Below, piece after piece: positions 1-7,429 of a DNA stretch of 64,000 nucleotides. Within the stretch, counting starts at the first letter, position 1. Each line of letters starts with the position of its first letter. The DNA lies in assembly GCA_947470805.1 (NCBI GenBank), contig CANIVU010000024.1, positions 1 through 64,000 of the forward strand. The letters are read 5' to 3'. Below the pieces are notes generated by a model. It was given only the letters and a program-made list of their open reading frames with translations, ran no database searches and was not told where the DNA came from. This DNA is from Acidobacteriota bacterium. Lineage in GTDB: Bacteria > Acidobacteriota > Terriglobia > Bryobacterales > Bryobacteraceae. A program made the position numbers and the translations under genes.

Positions 1-76
1 CCTCGCTTCGCTCGCCTTCGCTCCGTTCCGCGGCTCCCCACGCCGTGGTCGATCCGTTCGTCTGCTGCTTGTTCAT

Positions 77-120
77 TCCGGTTCTCTTTCCCGCTCTGCT
101 CTTTAATTAGTCGAACCGGA
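77..120. promoter_or_regulatory. 8-bp inverted repeat upstream of ATPase/TOPRIM pair
   Basis: Arms TCCGGTTC (77-84) and GAACCGGA (113-120) are perfect reverse complements separated by 28 bases, and the right arm ends 12 bases before the ATPase start codon. The region between the arms is AT-richer (contains CTTTAATTAG). It could be an operator or looping site for the module; no adjacent regulator is visible, so the role is inference. Confidence 0.35.
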
Positions 121-132
121 TTTGTCTCACCT

Positions 133-1227
133 ATGTTGGCACGGAGGGACTTTCGAAGTTTTGAGAACTTTGAATACCGGTTGGAACGAAAACAACTGAT
201 ACTTGGGGGAAATGGAACCGGGAAGTCGTCATTCCTGGATTCCATGTTTTTGGTCCGGCAACTCGCAGTGTCGGGGATGACTGTGGACGAGTTTCCATTC
301 CTTCTGAATCGAACTCGGTGGTCAACGCGAAAAGAGCAGTCTTTCGAAGTAGATGCCATCCTTGATGGGAATACGTACACCTACCGGCTCGTATTGGAAC
401 CCTTCGGCGACCCGCCGCGGGCTAGAATCGCCATGGAGTCGCTGCAGTGTGACGGGACTCCGCTTGTTATTTTCAAGGACCGGGAAGTTCAGTTATTCAG
501 CGACTTGCGGGGCCCTTCCGTGACCTATCCTTTCGACGCTGACAGATCGGCCTTAGCGACGATTGCGCCCCGGGGAGACAACTTGCGCTTAACTCGCTTT
601 AAGCAGTGGCTTTCGAACGTCTTTTGTTTTCGCATCAACCCTTATGGAATCTCTGGCCGCGCCGATAGCGAGGATCTTTTTCCGAAATTGCAATTGGACA
701 ATCTAGCGTCCTGGTACCGGCATCTCATCCAATCCGATCAGAGGCAGAATTTCGAGCTTCTGAAATCATTGAGGTCGGTCATGGATGACTTTAAGTTTCT
801 GGAGCTGCAGCCAGTCGGTGAGAACGTGCGCGTAATGATTGCCGAGTTTGGAGTAGACGGCGCCTACACAAAATACTTGCTGAACGAGCTTTCTGAAGGG
901 CAGCGTTGTCTCCTATGCCTCTACACAATCCTCCATTTCCTGATCGAAAAGGGCGCAACTGTCTTCATTGACGAACCTGATAACTTTATCTCCTTGCGTG
1001 AGATCCAACCCTGGTTGATGGCCGCCTCCGATGCTGTGGATGAGGCGTCTTCGCAGCTCATACTGATCTCTCATCATCCCGAGATCCTTGATCAGTGGGC
1101 CCCTTCATTCGGGATGCGATTCTTCCGGGAAAAAGGCGGCATTACCCGTGCAAAATCCTTCGTCGCCACCGAGGAAGGTATGGCCCTGCCACCATCCGAG
1201 TTGATCGCCCGCGGTTGGATTTCGTGA
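133..1227 (+). CDS. AAA/ABC-type ATPase, OLD-like, first gene of a putative defence pair
   Basis: A 364-residue soluble P-loop ATPase of the SMC/ABC-like AAA_15/AAA_21 type. Walker A is GGNGTGKS at about residues 25-32, an ABC-like signature LSEGQR lies at 253-258, Walker B VFIDEP at 277-282, and the switch-histidine motif SHHPE at 313-317. This is the compact architecture used by ATPases that partner with TOPRIM or HNH effectors in phage-defence systems (OLD, PARIS, AbiL and Septu types). No N-terminal extension or membrane segment is seen. Its stop overlaps the GTG of the next gene (GTGA), so the two are probably translationally coupled. Base composition is visibly less GC-rich than the neighbouring genes, suggesting transfer. 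The substrate is unknown; assignment to a named defence system is not possible from sequence alone. Confidence 0.85.
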   Translation: MLARRDFRSFENFEYRLERKQLILGGNGTGKSSFLDSMFLVRQLAVSGMTVDEFPFLLNRTRWSTRKEQSFEVDAILDGNTYTYRLVLEPFGDPPRARIAMESLQCDGTPLVIFKDREVQLFSDLRGPSVTYPFDADRSALATIAPRGDNLRLTRFKQWLSNVFCFRINPYGISGRADSEDLFPKLQLDNLASWYRHLIQSDQRQNFELLKSLRSVMDDFKFLELQPVGENVRVMIAEFGVDGAYTKYLLNELSEGQRCLLCLYTILHFLIEKGATVFIDEPDNFISLREIQPWLMAASDAVDEASSQLILISHHPEILDQWAPSFGMRFFREKGGITRAKSFVATEEGMALPPSELIARGWIS

Positions 1228-1766
1228 GCAGGGAGTCGCTCGTTATTGTGCTGGCCGAGGACGTTGCCCAGCAGCAATTCGCTCGGAGGTGTCTTTATCT
1301 GCAGGGGTATACGATCCACCAGCTCCGTTTCGAAAAGCTCCCTTCTGGCACCGGGGAACAATGGGTACGTGAGCGTTATCCGAATGCCGTTTCTGCGTAT
1401 CGGGAGCGGGCTTCTCGGGTTGCAACAGCAATGGTGACGGTTATTGATGCGGACACTGGCACTGTCGCGCATCGTTCGGCACAACTTCAATCGGCCCTGT
1501 CGGAATCGGCCATTGATGCCAGGCGTGATCAGGAGAAGATTGTCCACCTGATTCCCAAACGGAACATTGAGACATGGGTCGCCTTCCTCAACGGCCGTGA
1601 CGTGAACGAAGTAGACGATTACAAGCATGAGGTGAAAGCCGAGGGATTACAGCCGAAATCAGCTGCCCAGGCGTTCTTTTCGCGAAGCCGCCAACCGGAT
1701 CCACCCGCCAACGCGTTACTCCCGTCTCTACGAGACGGGCTCCGTGTATGGGCCCGTCTCGCTTAA
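1224..1766 (+). CDS. TOPRIM-like putative effector nuclease paired with the ATPase
   Basis: The open frame extends further upstream, but a GTG at 1224 overlapping the ATPase stop by four bases (GTGA) gives the natural start and a 180-residue protein. The pattern resembles a TOPRIM-type fold: a hydrophobic strand followed by E12-D13, then VIDAD with D75 and D77, then IPKRNIETW at about 110-118. Glu plus Asp-x-Asp is the metal-binding layout of TOPRIM nucleases in OLD, AbiL and PARIS partners. No known catalytic Lys or OB-fold addition is evident. The tight coupling to an OLD-like ATPase argues for a two-component defence or genome-maintenance module. The fold assignment is by motif pattern, not by search; it may belong to an uncharacterised family that is regularly found with such ATPases. 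Confidence 0.65.
   Translation: MSRESLVIVLAEDVAQQQFARRCLYLQGYTIHQLRFEKLPSGTGEQWVRERYPNAVSAYRERASRVATAMVTVIDADTGTVAHRSAQLQSALSESAIDARRDQEKIVHLIPKRNIETWVAFLNGRDVNEVDDYKHEVKAEGLQPKSAAQAFFSRSRQPDPPANALLPSLRDGLRVWARLA
1721..1761. repeat. CCCGTCTC triplet able to form two alternative hairpins
   Basis: CCCGTCTC (1721-1728) is followed by its complement within CGAGACGGGC (1731-1740) and again by GCCCGTCTCG (1752-1761). The middle element can pair with either flank: an 8-bp stem with a 3-base loop, or a 10-bp stem with an 11-base loop. It covers the last codons of the TOPRIM gene, just before the convergent DUF481 gene. No T-run follows, so if it ends transcription it is not a classical intrinsic terminator. 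Confidence 0.5.
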
Positions 1767-1774
1767 ACCCCGAA

Positions 1775-2839
1775 CTAGCGCTTAATCGTAATGCCCAGCC
1801 CCATCGTATACAGGAAGTCGTTCTTCTTCCGGCCCGGTGCGGGATTGCTCAAATAGCGGTCGCTCAACGCGACATTCCAAGTCAGCCACTTGGTCAACGC
1901 CGCCGCCACGCCCACGTCCACGTTCTGGCGATACTCACCGGTATTGGTCATGTTGTTGAACATCCGGTAGTTCTCGAAGAACGAAATCCGCGGCGAGAAT
2001 TTGTAGTTGAAATCGTCGCCCCAGTAAACTTCCGCCGAGTTCCGCGTGAACGGTTGTCGCGGCCGGATCGGGTCAAACTTTTCACGGTTGTACGCGCCAC
2101 CACCGATGATGTCCAGGCGCCCCTTCTCGCCCTTCCAGGCGATGTAGCCCAAACCGCCGCCAAACACAACGCGCAAGTCCAGATTCTGGAACTTGTCGTA
2201 TTCGTAGTCGTTGAAGGTGTTCACGAACAGCTTCGGCTGCAAGTTCCGCGCGTAGCCCCAGCCGCCGCGCACGGCCTGCGCCGTCGCTGCCGAAGCGCCG
2301 CCAATCGAAGCCGACGCACGAATGAAGTTGAAATACGCCGTCGTCTTGTCGTTGTTGGTCACGCGCACCGCGTTCACCGGCGTCGTAAACGTCGCCGTCT
2401 TTGCGTTACCCGATGTCCCGGCGATTCCGATGTTGGCGTTAATCACCCACAGGTCGCCCCACCCCGGATTCAACAGCCGCAAATAGGCCTTCTGTTCCGC
2501 ATCGTTGCGCAACACCTTGATGTCCGCCGGCGCCACGGTCTGCTTCGTCCCGCCAGCCGCCACTTCCACTTTCTCTCCAGCCGTAGCCAGGGTGCCCTGC
2601 ACCGTCTGCCCGCTGCCAATGACGACGTTCAACGGCTTGTCCGCCGTCACGCTCGCCACTTGCTCCCAGGGCAGTGTTACCACTCCGAAATATTCGGTCT
2701 TGATCGTTAGATCTTTCGCGTCCTTTTTGATGATGCTGCCGGTGACGCGGTCACCATTCTTCATCACGATCTGGTCGGCCCACAGGCCCATCACGCTCAG
2801 GCCCAAGGCCACTAGCGAAACAATAATACGGTTGTTCAT
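1775..2839 (-). CDS. DUF481 outer-membrane protein (YdiY-like)
   Basis: A secreted protein of 354 residues. The start at 2839 is chosen because it opens directly on a signal peptide (MNNRIIVSLVALGLSVMGLWA); an in-frame ATG at 2908 would add 23 residues of non-signal sequence. After the cleavage site comes a small beta-rich domain (about residues 20-110; 'KNGDRVTGSI', 'LPWEQVASVT') and then a DUF481 beta-barrel like the salt-induced outer-membrane protein YdiY, with alternating hydrophobic strands and a C-terminal aromatic/basic end (GLGITIKR). The role is probably structural or transport in the outer membrane; substrate unknown. It is convergent with the TOPRIM gene (8 bases between) and divergent from the Gfo/Idh/MocA gene. 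Confidence 0.8.
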   Translation of the reverse strand: MNNRIIVSLVALGLSVMGLWADQIVMKNGDRVTGSIIKKDAKDLTIKTEYFGVVTLPWEQVASVTADKPLNVVIGSGQTVQGTLATAGEKVEVAAGGTKQTVAPADIKVLRNDAEQKAYLRLLNPGWGDLWVINANIGIAGTSGNAKTATFTTPVNAVRVTNNDKTTAYFNFIRASASIGGASAATAQAVRGGWGYARNLQPKLFVNTFNDYEYDKFQNLDLRVVFGGGLGYIAWKGEKGRLDIIGGGAYNREKFDPIRPRQPFTRNSAEVYWGDDFNYKFSPRISFFENYRMFNNMTNTGEYRQNVDVGVAAALTKWLTWNVALSDRYLSNPAPGRKKNDFLYTMGLGITIKR

Positions 2840-2998
2840 AAAGAATTTCAGTCTGAAAATGGATGCGCCAACACGATCCTGCGTTACAAATTCGGGGGGC
2901 GAATCCATCCCTTTTTATTGTCGCTCCACCCGTAGCCCTCGCAACCAAGGAATGACATAATAGCAAGCGGTTACATACACCCCCGTAAGGACACTCAC

Positions 2999-4132
2999 AT
3001 GAACCAGGAAAACTCCCGCCGCACCTTTGTGAAAACCGCCGGCACCGCCACAGCCTTCTCTATCATTGGCTCACAATCGGTGCGCGGTTCCCAGGCCAAC
3101 TCCGCCGTCACGCTCGGCCTCATCGGCTGCGGCAATCGCGGCATGTACGTCAGCGGCCTCTTCGCCAAGAATGAAAACCTGAAGGTCGCCGCCTTCAACG
3201 ACATCTACGAGGACAAGTTCCAGGCCGCCGCCGCCAAGTACTCCGGCGCCAAGCGCTTCAACTCCATGGACGATCTCCTCGCCGACAAGTCCATCGATGC
3301 CGTCCTCATCGCCACCCCCGCCTTCCTCCACCCCGAACACTTCGAACGCGCCGTGAAGGCCAAGAAACACATCTTCCTCGAAAAGCCCGCCGGTGTCGAC
3401 GCCGCCGGGTGCCACCGCGTTCTCCGCGCTGCCAAATCGGCCGACCCCACCAAGCGCATCAGCATGGACTACCAGCAGCGCTACGGCACCGACTACCGCA
3501 AAGTCCACAGCGTCGTGAAGTCCGGCGAACTCGGCCGCATCCTCCAGATCCGCGCCGCCTGGATGGGCGGTGGCCCCCCCATTAAGAAGGGGCACCCGAA
3601 GGACCAGGAACGCATCCGCAACTGGTTCTTCTACCGCGAACTCTCCGGCGATATTTTGATCGAGCAGGACTGCCACAACATCGACGTCGTCAACTGGTTC
3701 ATGGGCACCCACCCCGTGCGCGTCTCCGGCCACGGCTCCCGCATGTCCCGCACCGACATCGGCGACATCTACGACAGCCTCGCTTGCAGCTTCCAGTTCG
3801 AAGACGGCACCATCTGCAGCTACACGGCCAATCAATTCGGCAACATGGTCGGCTATAGCGACGTCTCGGAAACCTTCGTCTGTGAAAAGGGCTCGGTGAA
3901 CGTGGGCCGCAAGGGCTACACGATCTACCGCCCCGGCAAGCCCAACGAAACCGGCGAAACCAAGTACGACATCACGCTCGACAACGTGAACCAGTTCGTC
4001 GAAGGCGTCCGCACCGGCAAGATTGAAAACGCCGCCCTCTGGGGCGCCGAAAGCACTCTCGTCGCGGTGATGGCGCTCACGGCTTGCACCAGCGGCCAGC
4101 CCATGACCTGGGAAAAAGTAAACCAGGCCTAG
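2999..4132 (+). CDS. Gfo/Idh/MocA-family oxidoreductase, Tat-exported
   Basis: A 377-residue NAD(P)-dependent sugar or cyclitol oxidoreductase. The N-terminus carries a twin-arginine signal (SRRTFVKTAG, residues 6-15), so the folded cofactor-bound enzyme is probably exported, as is common for this family in Acidobacteria and Planctomycetes. The Rossmann motif GLIGCGNRG lies at 40-48, the family EKP motif is in 'FLEKPAG', and the conserved 'EQDCHNIDVVNW' segment supplies the putative catalytic His. A ribosome-binding site (AAGGA) lies 8 bases before the ATG. The substrate cannot be inferred. It ends at a strong hairpin (4144-4182) facing a convergent gene. Confidence 0.9.
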   Translation: MNQENSRRTFVKTAGTATAFSIIGSQSVRGSQANSAVTLGLIGCGNRGMYVSGLFAKNENLKVAAFNDIYEDKFQAAAAKYSGAKRFNSMDDLLADKSIDAVLIATPAFLHPEHFERAVKAKKHIFLEKPAGVDAAGCHRVLRAAKSADPTKRISMDYQQRYGTDYRKVHSVVKSGELGRILQIRAAWMGGGPPIKKGHPKDQERIRNWFFYRELSGDILIEQDCHNIDVVNWFMGTHPVRVSGHGSRMSRTDIGDIYDSLACSFQFEDGTICSYTANQFGNMVGYSDVSETFVCEKGSVNVGRKGYTIYRPGKPNETGETKYDITLDNVNQFVEGVRTGKIENAALWGAESTLVAVMALTACTSGQPMTWEKVNQA

Positions 4133-4143
4133 AGCCCAACATG

Positions 4144-4182
4144 CCCTCGGGGACGCCGGGCCCCGGCCCGAGTCCCCGAGGG
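4144..4182. terminator. Long GC hairpin between convergent genes
   Basis: CCCTCGGGGAC (4144-4154) pairs perfectly with GTCCCCGAGGG (4172-4182), and the intervening bases form a second stem (GCCGG 4155-4159 with CCGGC 4163-4167). On the plus strand it is followed by TTTACCTT, a weak U-tract. It sits between the convergent oxidoreductase and DUF4097-like genes and probably insulates both. Confidence 0.65.
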
Positions 4183-4188
4183 TTTACC

Positions 4189-4962
4189 TTACAACTTCCG
4201 AATCTGCACGCCCCCATTATTCGTCTTCAACGAAACCGTCGGCCCGCCCGCCCCGATCGTAATATCCACGTTCCGCTGCCGCCGCTCCCGCGTCTCCGGC
4301 ATCGCAAAGTCCGATTGAATCCCGCCGTTATTCGTCTCCGCATGCACCCGCGCCCCACCCGCCCGCGGCACGGCCAAATGGATCCCGCCGTTATAAGTCG
4401 TCAACTGCACCGCCCCGCTCACCCCCTCCGCCAACTCCACATGAATCCCGCCGTTATGCGACGTTCCCGAAACCTCCCCCGCCACGCGCGCCAAATGTAC
4501 GCCCCCGTTGTGCGTCTTCGCCGTCAACCGCCCCCGTACATCGGAAACATGCACGCCCCCGTTATGCGCCGTCAAAGCTAAATCGGTAGCCTGCGGCACA
4601 AACACCTCCCAACTCACCGCCCACCCGCGCCCGTCCCCAGTCTCCGGCCCCGTCGCCCGCAGCATCCCGCTCGCCGTCTCCACCTGCACCTGCCCGGCCA
4701 GCAGCGATGCTTCCGAATCCGAAGCCGCCCACGCCTCCACCTTCGCCCGCACCAGCGTCTTGCCCTGCGTCCACCCCTTCACCACAACGCCCCCGTTGTG
4801 TCCCGCGTCCGCCGTCACGCGTCCCAGCACGCCTAGTCCAAACTCCTGAATCTTGCAGGAACGCGCCCGGTCCCCGCCCCACTTACCCTCACACGTCATC
4901 TGCTTGTCAGCCGTCTGTGCCGAAAGTCCAACGGCCAGAAGAAGTAGGAATGCTGTTTTCAT
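4189..4962 (-). CDS. Secreted DUF4097-like beta-strand repeat protein
   Basis: A 257-residue exported protein; the start at 4962 opens a clear signal peptide (MKTAFLLLLAVGLSAQ), whereas the longer frame to 5055 adds Ala/Gly-rich sequence that overlaps the next gene. The mature part carries seven repeats of an NGG motif with the pattern [ST]xNGG[VI][HQ][VL] (for example AHNGGVHV, THNGGVHL, SHNGGIHV, TNNGGVQI), spaced about 17-40 residues. This is the strand-turn pattern of DUF4097/putative adhesin beta-solenoids. Function unknown: surface adhesion or stress-sensing are the usual guesses. It lies downstream of the ArsR/SRPBCC pair and 29 bases after it, so it may be part of the same transcript. 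Confidence 0.7.
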   Translation of the reverse strand: MKTAFLLLLAVGLSAQTADKQMTCEGKWGGDRARSCKIQEFGLGVLGRVTADAGHNGGVVVKGWTQGKTLVRAKVEAWAASDSEASLLAGQVQVETASGMLRATGPETGDGRGWAVSWEVFVPQATDLALTAHNGGVHVSDVRGRLTAKTHNGGVHLARVAGEVSGTSHNGGIHVELAEGVSGAVQLTTYNGGIHLAVPRAGGARVHAETNNGGIQSDFAMPETRERRQRNVDITIGAGGPTVSLKTNNGGVQIRKL

Positions 4963-4991
4963 GCCAATACTACGGCCCACTGCCGAACCCG

Positions 4992-5297
4992 TTACAGCAA
5001 TTTCCCCAGCCGGTCCAATCGCCGCTCCCACAGCGCCCGCCGCTCCCGGAACCACGCCTCGGCCAGCGCCAACCCCGCCGGCTCAATCCGGCACGTGCGC
5101 ACCCGTCCCAACTTCTCCGTCCGCACCAACCCGCTCTCTTCCAGAATCTGCAAATGCTGCAACACCGCCGCCAGCGACATTGCAAACGGCTCCGCCAGCC
5201 CCGAAACCGACATCGGTCCCGTGCTCAACCGCTCCACCATCGCCTGTCGTGTCGGGTCCCCCAGCGCGTGAAAGACCCGATGCACTTGGCCCGTCAT
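4992..5297 (-). CDS. ArsR-family winged-helix repressor
   Basis: A 101-residue HTH_20/ArsR-type regulator starting at 5297 (MTGQVHRVFHALGDPTRQ), the typical N-terminus of the family; the longer frame to 5342 overlaps the upstream gene. Helix-turn-helix residues include 'SVSGLAEPFAMSLAAVLQHLQILEESGLV'-like sequence at about 25-55, followed by the wing 'VRTEKLGRVRTCRIEP'. No Cys metal-binding motif is visible, consistent with the non-metal ArsR members that travel with SRPBCC proteins. Its ATG overlaps the stop of the SRPBCC gene by one base (TGATG), so the pair is translationally coupled. It may bind the dyad upstream of that gene. Confidence 0.88.
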   Translation of the reverse strand: MTGQVHRVFHALGDPTRQAMVERLSTGPMSVSGLAEPFAMSLAAVLQHLQILEESGLVRTEKLGRVRTCRIEPAGLALAEAWFRERRALWERRLDRLGKLL

Positions 5298-5770
5298 CAC
5301 GCCCCCAGCGCGCCCGCCAACTGCCCCAACAGCGCCGTCCACCCATGCTTCCGAATCTCCGGCCCGTCCGAATACGGAAAGTACGCCCCCTGCTCCGTAA
5401 ACACCAACTTGGTCCCCGTCTCCGTCGCCCGCAGTTCAAACGTCGCCATCGACGCCGAAAACCGCCTCTCCCCCATATTCATCGTGTAGGCGAACACCAC
5501 CCGCTCGTCCTGCACAATGTCCAGATACGTGGTGCGATTCGTCACCACAATATTCGGAATCGGCGACTCCTCCCCCGCCCGAAAACTAGTCATATCCGTT
5601 CCGCCGACCCGGAAGTCCATCGTGAACTCTTCCACCGTGGACTTCTCCCCATCGGCAAACCACCGCCGCTTCTTCTCCGGGTCCGAAAGCGCCGCAAACA
5701 CCTGCGCCCGCGATGCCGTGTACTCCCGCTCAATCGTAAATGTGCTGTGAATCACCGTCGGTTCGGCCAT
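5297..5770 (-). CDS. SRPBCC/AHSA1-like ligand-binding protein
   Basis: A 157-residue START-like (SRPBCC, Aha1-C) protein: 'IEREYTASRAQVFAALSDPEKKRRWF' pattern at the N-terminus, a central beta-sheet, and a C-terminal helix ('GWTALLGQLAGAL'). Such proteins bind hydrophobic ligands in a helix-grip cavity and are very often the first gene of an operon with an ArsR repressor, as here. Odd point: the ATG directly follows a T6 run and a perfect 19-bp hairpin, leaving no room for a Shine-Dalgarno site, so translation may be leaderless or the true start may lie further in. Confidence 0.88.
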   Translation of the reverse strand: MAEPTVIHSTFTIEREYTASRAQVFAALSDPEKKRRWFADGEKSTVEEFTMDFRVGGTDMTSFRAGEESPIPNIVVTNRTTYLDIVQDERVVFAYTMNMGERRFSASMATFELRATETGTKLVFTEQGAYFPYSDGPEIRKHGWTALLGQLAGALGA

Positions 5771-5818
5771 AAAAAAGAATCTCCAATACTAAAGCGTTGG
5801 CTTTAGTATTGGAGATTC
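5771..5818 (-). terminator. Perfect 19-bp hairpin plus T6 abutting a start codon
   Basis: Arms 5777-5795 and 5800-5818 are perfectly complementary with a 4-base loop (5796-5799). Read on the minus strand the hairpin is followed by six T (complement of 5771-5776), a textbook intrinsic terminator for the coiled-coil gene that ends at 5844. The T-run is immediately followed by the ATG of the SRPBCC gene at 5770. It may therefore also be the operator of the ArsR repressor or a riboregulator. Confidence 0.75.
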
Positions 5819-5843
5819 CCGTTGCCCTGTCAAGTGGATGCAG

Positions 5844-6749
5844 TTACTTCCGCGCCGCCAGCTTCACCTTCGGCACCGACAGGTAGCCAGTCACCTTGTC
5901 CTTGCCCACGTCGTTGATCACAACTTCAAACGGAGTCCGCGCCTGCGACGTGTAGAACTGTACCGGTTCGTTCATGCTGCGGTCTTTCTTCTCGATTCTC
6001 CGGTCGTCAGCAATCACATCCATCGTGAACCGGCTGCGCTTGACGTCGGCCTTCTTCAAAGCCAGCTGAATCCCGCCCACCTTCTGCGGCGCCTGGGCAT
6101 TCTTGTTCAGCGTGAATTCGAAGTATTCACGGTCACCCAGCTTCTTCAGTGCGTCCAGTTCACTCGAGTTCGTCGCAATTAGCCCGCTCATCACACCCAT
6201 GTCGCCGTTCACCCGGCGCAGGTCCGTGATGGTCTTGTCCAACTCGGTCTTCGTCGCCGCCACCTCGGTCTTCACGGTTCCCACTTCGCCCTGAATACCG
6301 GTCAGCGTCTCCTTCACCTGGGTCGATTTGGTCTCGGAGTCCTTCTGCAGCTCCACCAGTTGCGACGAAATCTGTTCGCTCTGCTCGCTCAGCGCGGCCA
6401 GCTGTTTCACGGTCTGCTTCCGCACGTTGGTCTCGGCGCGCGCCGCGTGGCTCTTGGCCGACAAGTCAGCCGCGGCCAGCTCCTTGGCCATGCGCTCATT
6501 TACCTGCGCCAGTTCGGCCTCGGCCTGTTTCCGGGCGGCTGAAACAGATTCCCCCATCTCGCCGCGCATCGCGGCCATCTCTTGTTTCGTGCGCGTCAGT
6601 TCGTCGCGCACGGAGGCACCTTGGAACCACAGCCCGCCGAGGGCGGCAGCCACCAGCGTACCGGCGGCGATCTTGCCCGCAACCTCGTTGCGCTTCTCCG
6701 GGAAGGGCGGCGGAGTCGACGGGCTATTGAAGGTCGGATTGGTATTCAT
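5844..6749 (-). CDS. Membrane-anchored coiled-coil protein
   Basis: A 301-residue protein starting at 6749, where a good ribosome-binding site (AAGGAG, 10 bases upstream) precedes MNTNPTF; the frame open to 6821 lacks such support. Residues 1-22 are Pro/Ser-rich, a single transmembrane segment (KIAAGTLVAAALGGLWFQG) follows at about 26-44, then a long Ala/Glu/Lys-rich coiled coil to about residue 185 and a C-terminal globular domain (about 190-301). Topology suggests an anchor with a large extracytoplasmic or cytoplasmic coiled coil. No family recognised with confidence. It ends at the 5777-5818 hairpin. Confidence 0.75.
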   Translation of the reverse strand: MNTNPTFNSPSTPPPFPEKRNEVAGKIAAGTLVAAALGGLWFQGASVRDELTRTKQEMAAMRGEMGESVSAARKQAEAELAQVNERMAKELAAADLSAKSHAARAETNVRKQTVKQLAALSEQSEQISSQLVELQKDSETKSTQVKETLTGIQGEVGTVKTEVAATKTELDKTITDLRRVNGDMGVMSGLIATNSSELDALKKLGDREYFEFTLNKNAQAPQKVGGIQLALKKADVKRSRFTMDVIADDRRIEKKDRSMNEPVQFYTSQARTPFEVVINDVGKDKVTGYLSVPKVKLAARK

Positions 6750-7072
6750 GTTGAATGTGCTCCTTATCGAGTCGGTCCGCGTGTTGCGGTACAAACTCTT
6801 GAAGTGCACGCCAGACGCCAAACTCGTAAGTCGCCTGAATCCAACAAAATGCCCGGCCCGCCCGGCAATTCTTACCGGAACTGTCTAATTCGCGAACGGC
6901 GAACCGTCCGCCAATCGAACACTCACCCCCACAACTTTGCGCTTGCCAATCCGCCCAACCTATGGCAAATTCATCTCTGGCTCCCGCGGCTGCTGACCGG
7001 GGAACCGCCACAGACTAGGCAATCCTCGCGTCCCCAACCCACCGGCGCCAACGCGCCCGAAGAGGATGCGCC
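6750..7072. other. Intergenic stretch, no gene seen
   Basis: No convincing coding sequence on either strand; short open frames here have no ribosome-binding site or family-like sequence. The part next to 6749 must hold the promoter of the coiled-coil gene. The rest leads into the RtcB-like remnant. Confidence 0.5.
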
Positions 7073-7333
7073 ATGCAGCAGAAACTGCTCCAAAGGGTGA
7101 ACGCCACCCAACTCCGTCTATCGGCGGCGCCATGATTTCCCGTCCGCGTTTTCGCCAACGAGTCGGTCCCGATCGAGCGGCAAGCCGTCGACGAACTCCT
7201 CTCTGTGCTCGATTGCCAGCGAACCCTGGACCGGCGGCCCGCCGGCTGAATCGAAGCCGTAGCCATCACGTCCGACTTTCACAAAGGCGTTGGACCGCTC
7301 CCTCCCGCCATGTTTCATGCTGGCGAGGTTTGA
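7073..7333 (+). pseudogene. Decayed N-terminal fragment of an RtcB-like protein
   Basis: From the ATG at 7073 one frame can be read through in-frame TGA codons at 7133 and near 7247: MQQKLLQRVNATQ..., then 'VRVFANESVPIERQAVDEL', then 'IEAVAITSDFHKGVGPLPPAM', ending at a third TGA (7331-7333). The last segment resembles the start of the catalytic domain of RtcB-family RNA ligase homologues (a 'P/S-D-x-H-x-G-x-G' pattern) and the order of segments fits that family's N-terminus. The remaining roughly 300 residues are absent. A GAGGATG ribosome site still precedes the ATG. Similarity is from memory of the family and should be treated as tentative. Confidence 0.45.
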
Positions 7334-7429
7334 GCTTGCTGTACTGCAGCGCCTGTCCGTGCGCCAGATTCGAGAAAATCCCTATGCATCGTCCCAGTCA
7401 GATTCGTAGCGGTGGAATAGGTGGTCCGA

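Noticed and set aside
1-130. Short repeat-like GC stretch at the window start
   Set aside because: CTCGC/TTCGC words are only low-complexity; no array spacing, so not a CRISPR or REP family by what can be seen.
7073-7333. TGA recoding (selenocysteine) in the RtcB-like frame
   Set aside because: Three TGA codons in a truncated gene with no downstream stem-loop or conserved Cys position; decay is simpler.
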